Origin: an uncultured Prevotella sp.
Lineage (GTDB): Bacteria; Bacteroidota; Bacteroidia; Bacteroidales; Bacteroidaceae
Assembly (NCBI GenBank): GCA_934183355.1
Contig: CAKPST010000023.1
Location: 1 to 31,646 of the forward strand
Length of the DNA: 31,646 bases
Direction of reading: 5' to 3'
A program made the translations under genes and the position numbers. A model generated the notes under the pieces. It made no database searches and was not told where the DNA came from. It saw only the letters and a program-made list of their open reading frames with translations. The stretch's first letter is position 1; each line of letters begins with the position of its first letter. Below, piece by piece: positions 31,500 to 31,646 of this stretch.

Positions 31500-31646
31500 T
31501 TCTTACTATTTTTGTTTTGTTATTATTCTGTCGGGCATATCTGTGAGGACCCTTTGTCTCACAGCCCATTGTATTGTTCTCTCTGGGTCATTCTTTCTAT
31601 TACATTTTCTTTAGTGGGTCTGCTTACCCTTGTCTGTTTTTTTTTG
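31500..31646. other. T-rich region at the window edge, no gene seen
   Basis: The plus strand is pyrimidine-rich and ends in T9 (31637-31645). A 7-bp inverted repeat, CTGTGAG (31541-31547) with CTCACAG (31558-31564), lies 42 nt upstream of the rtcB start. I found no convincing promoter, open frame or RNA gene here. The region may include the rtcB leader. Confidence 0.5.

Overview
The window looks like chromosomal DNA of a Bacteroidales bacterium, most likely Prevotellaceae (Prevotella/Segatella). This rests on several signals: a TonB-dependent receptor with partner lipoproteins, a type-B L31, a GLPGLI/PNGase F-like secreted protein, an ExbB-X-ExbD-ExbD operon, AT-rich leaders without strong Shine-Dalgarno sites, and repeated copies of the Bacteroidetes promoter (TTTG or TTG, about 20 nt, TAnnTTTG). 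The species call is inference.

Layout. 1-69 (-) is the start of rpmE2. 175-5191 (-) is a surface module: TonB-dependent receptor, DUF5689 lipoprotein, DUF6359 lipoprotein. 5444-6073 (+) is an HdeD-like membrane protein whose 3' end overlaps a WecA/MraY-type sugar-phosphate transferase (6021-7112, -). 7294-7812 (-) is an Lrp/AsnC regulator. 7932-10191 (-) is an ExbB / unknown 4-TM / ExbD / ExbD operon. 10395-12086 (+) is a secreted PNGase F-like protein, followed by a terminator shared with L-serine ammonia-lyase (12217-13461, -). 13644-15038 (+) is an unrecognised protein with a TerB-like N-terminus. 15160-17856 (+) is a calcium-type P-ATPase, convergent with clpB (18048-20636, -) across a long hairpin. 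20870-21967 (+) is a NanM-like kelch protein, followed by a 22-bp tandem repeat that runs into the stop codon of a DUF1703-type ATPase/nuclease-like gene (22086-23678, -). 23866-28092 (+) is a TolC / HlyD / MFS export operon, followed by an AraC-type regulator (28206-29072, +). 29077-31499 (-) is an accessory stretch: a stand-alone HD+ACT alarmone-hydrolase-like protein, a 43-codon TerB-like fragment, a CX5R phosphatase, and a decayed rtcB.

How it fits together. The receptor module and the ExbB/ExbD motor both belong to energised outer-membrane transport, though no TonB is present. TolC-HlyD-MFS forms a complete tripartite exporter, with the AraC protein as its likely regulator. The most unusual material is at the right end: rtcB has lost its catalytic centre next to an apparently intact phosphatase, and an RSH-like protein lacks its synthetase. 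Three non-coding signals stand out: a perfect 16-bp inverted repeat at codons 11-24 of the AraC gene, a paired TGACA-N3-TGACA repeat upstream of clpB, and the 22-bp tandem array. I see no tRNA, rRNA, CRISPR array, insertion sequence or phage gene. No gene-free stretch exceeds 300 bases.
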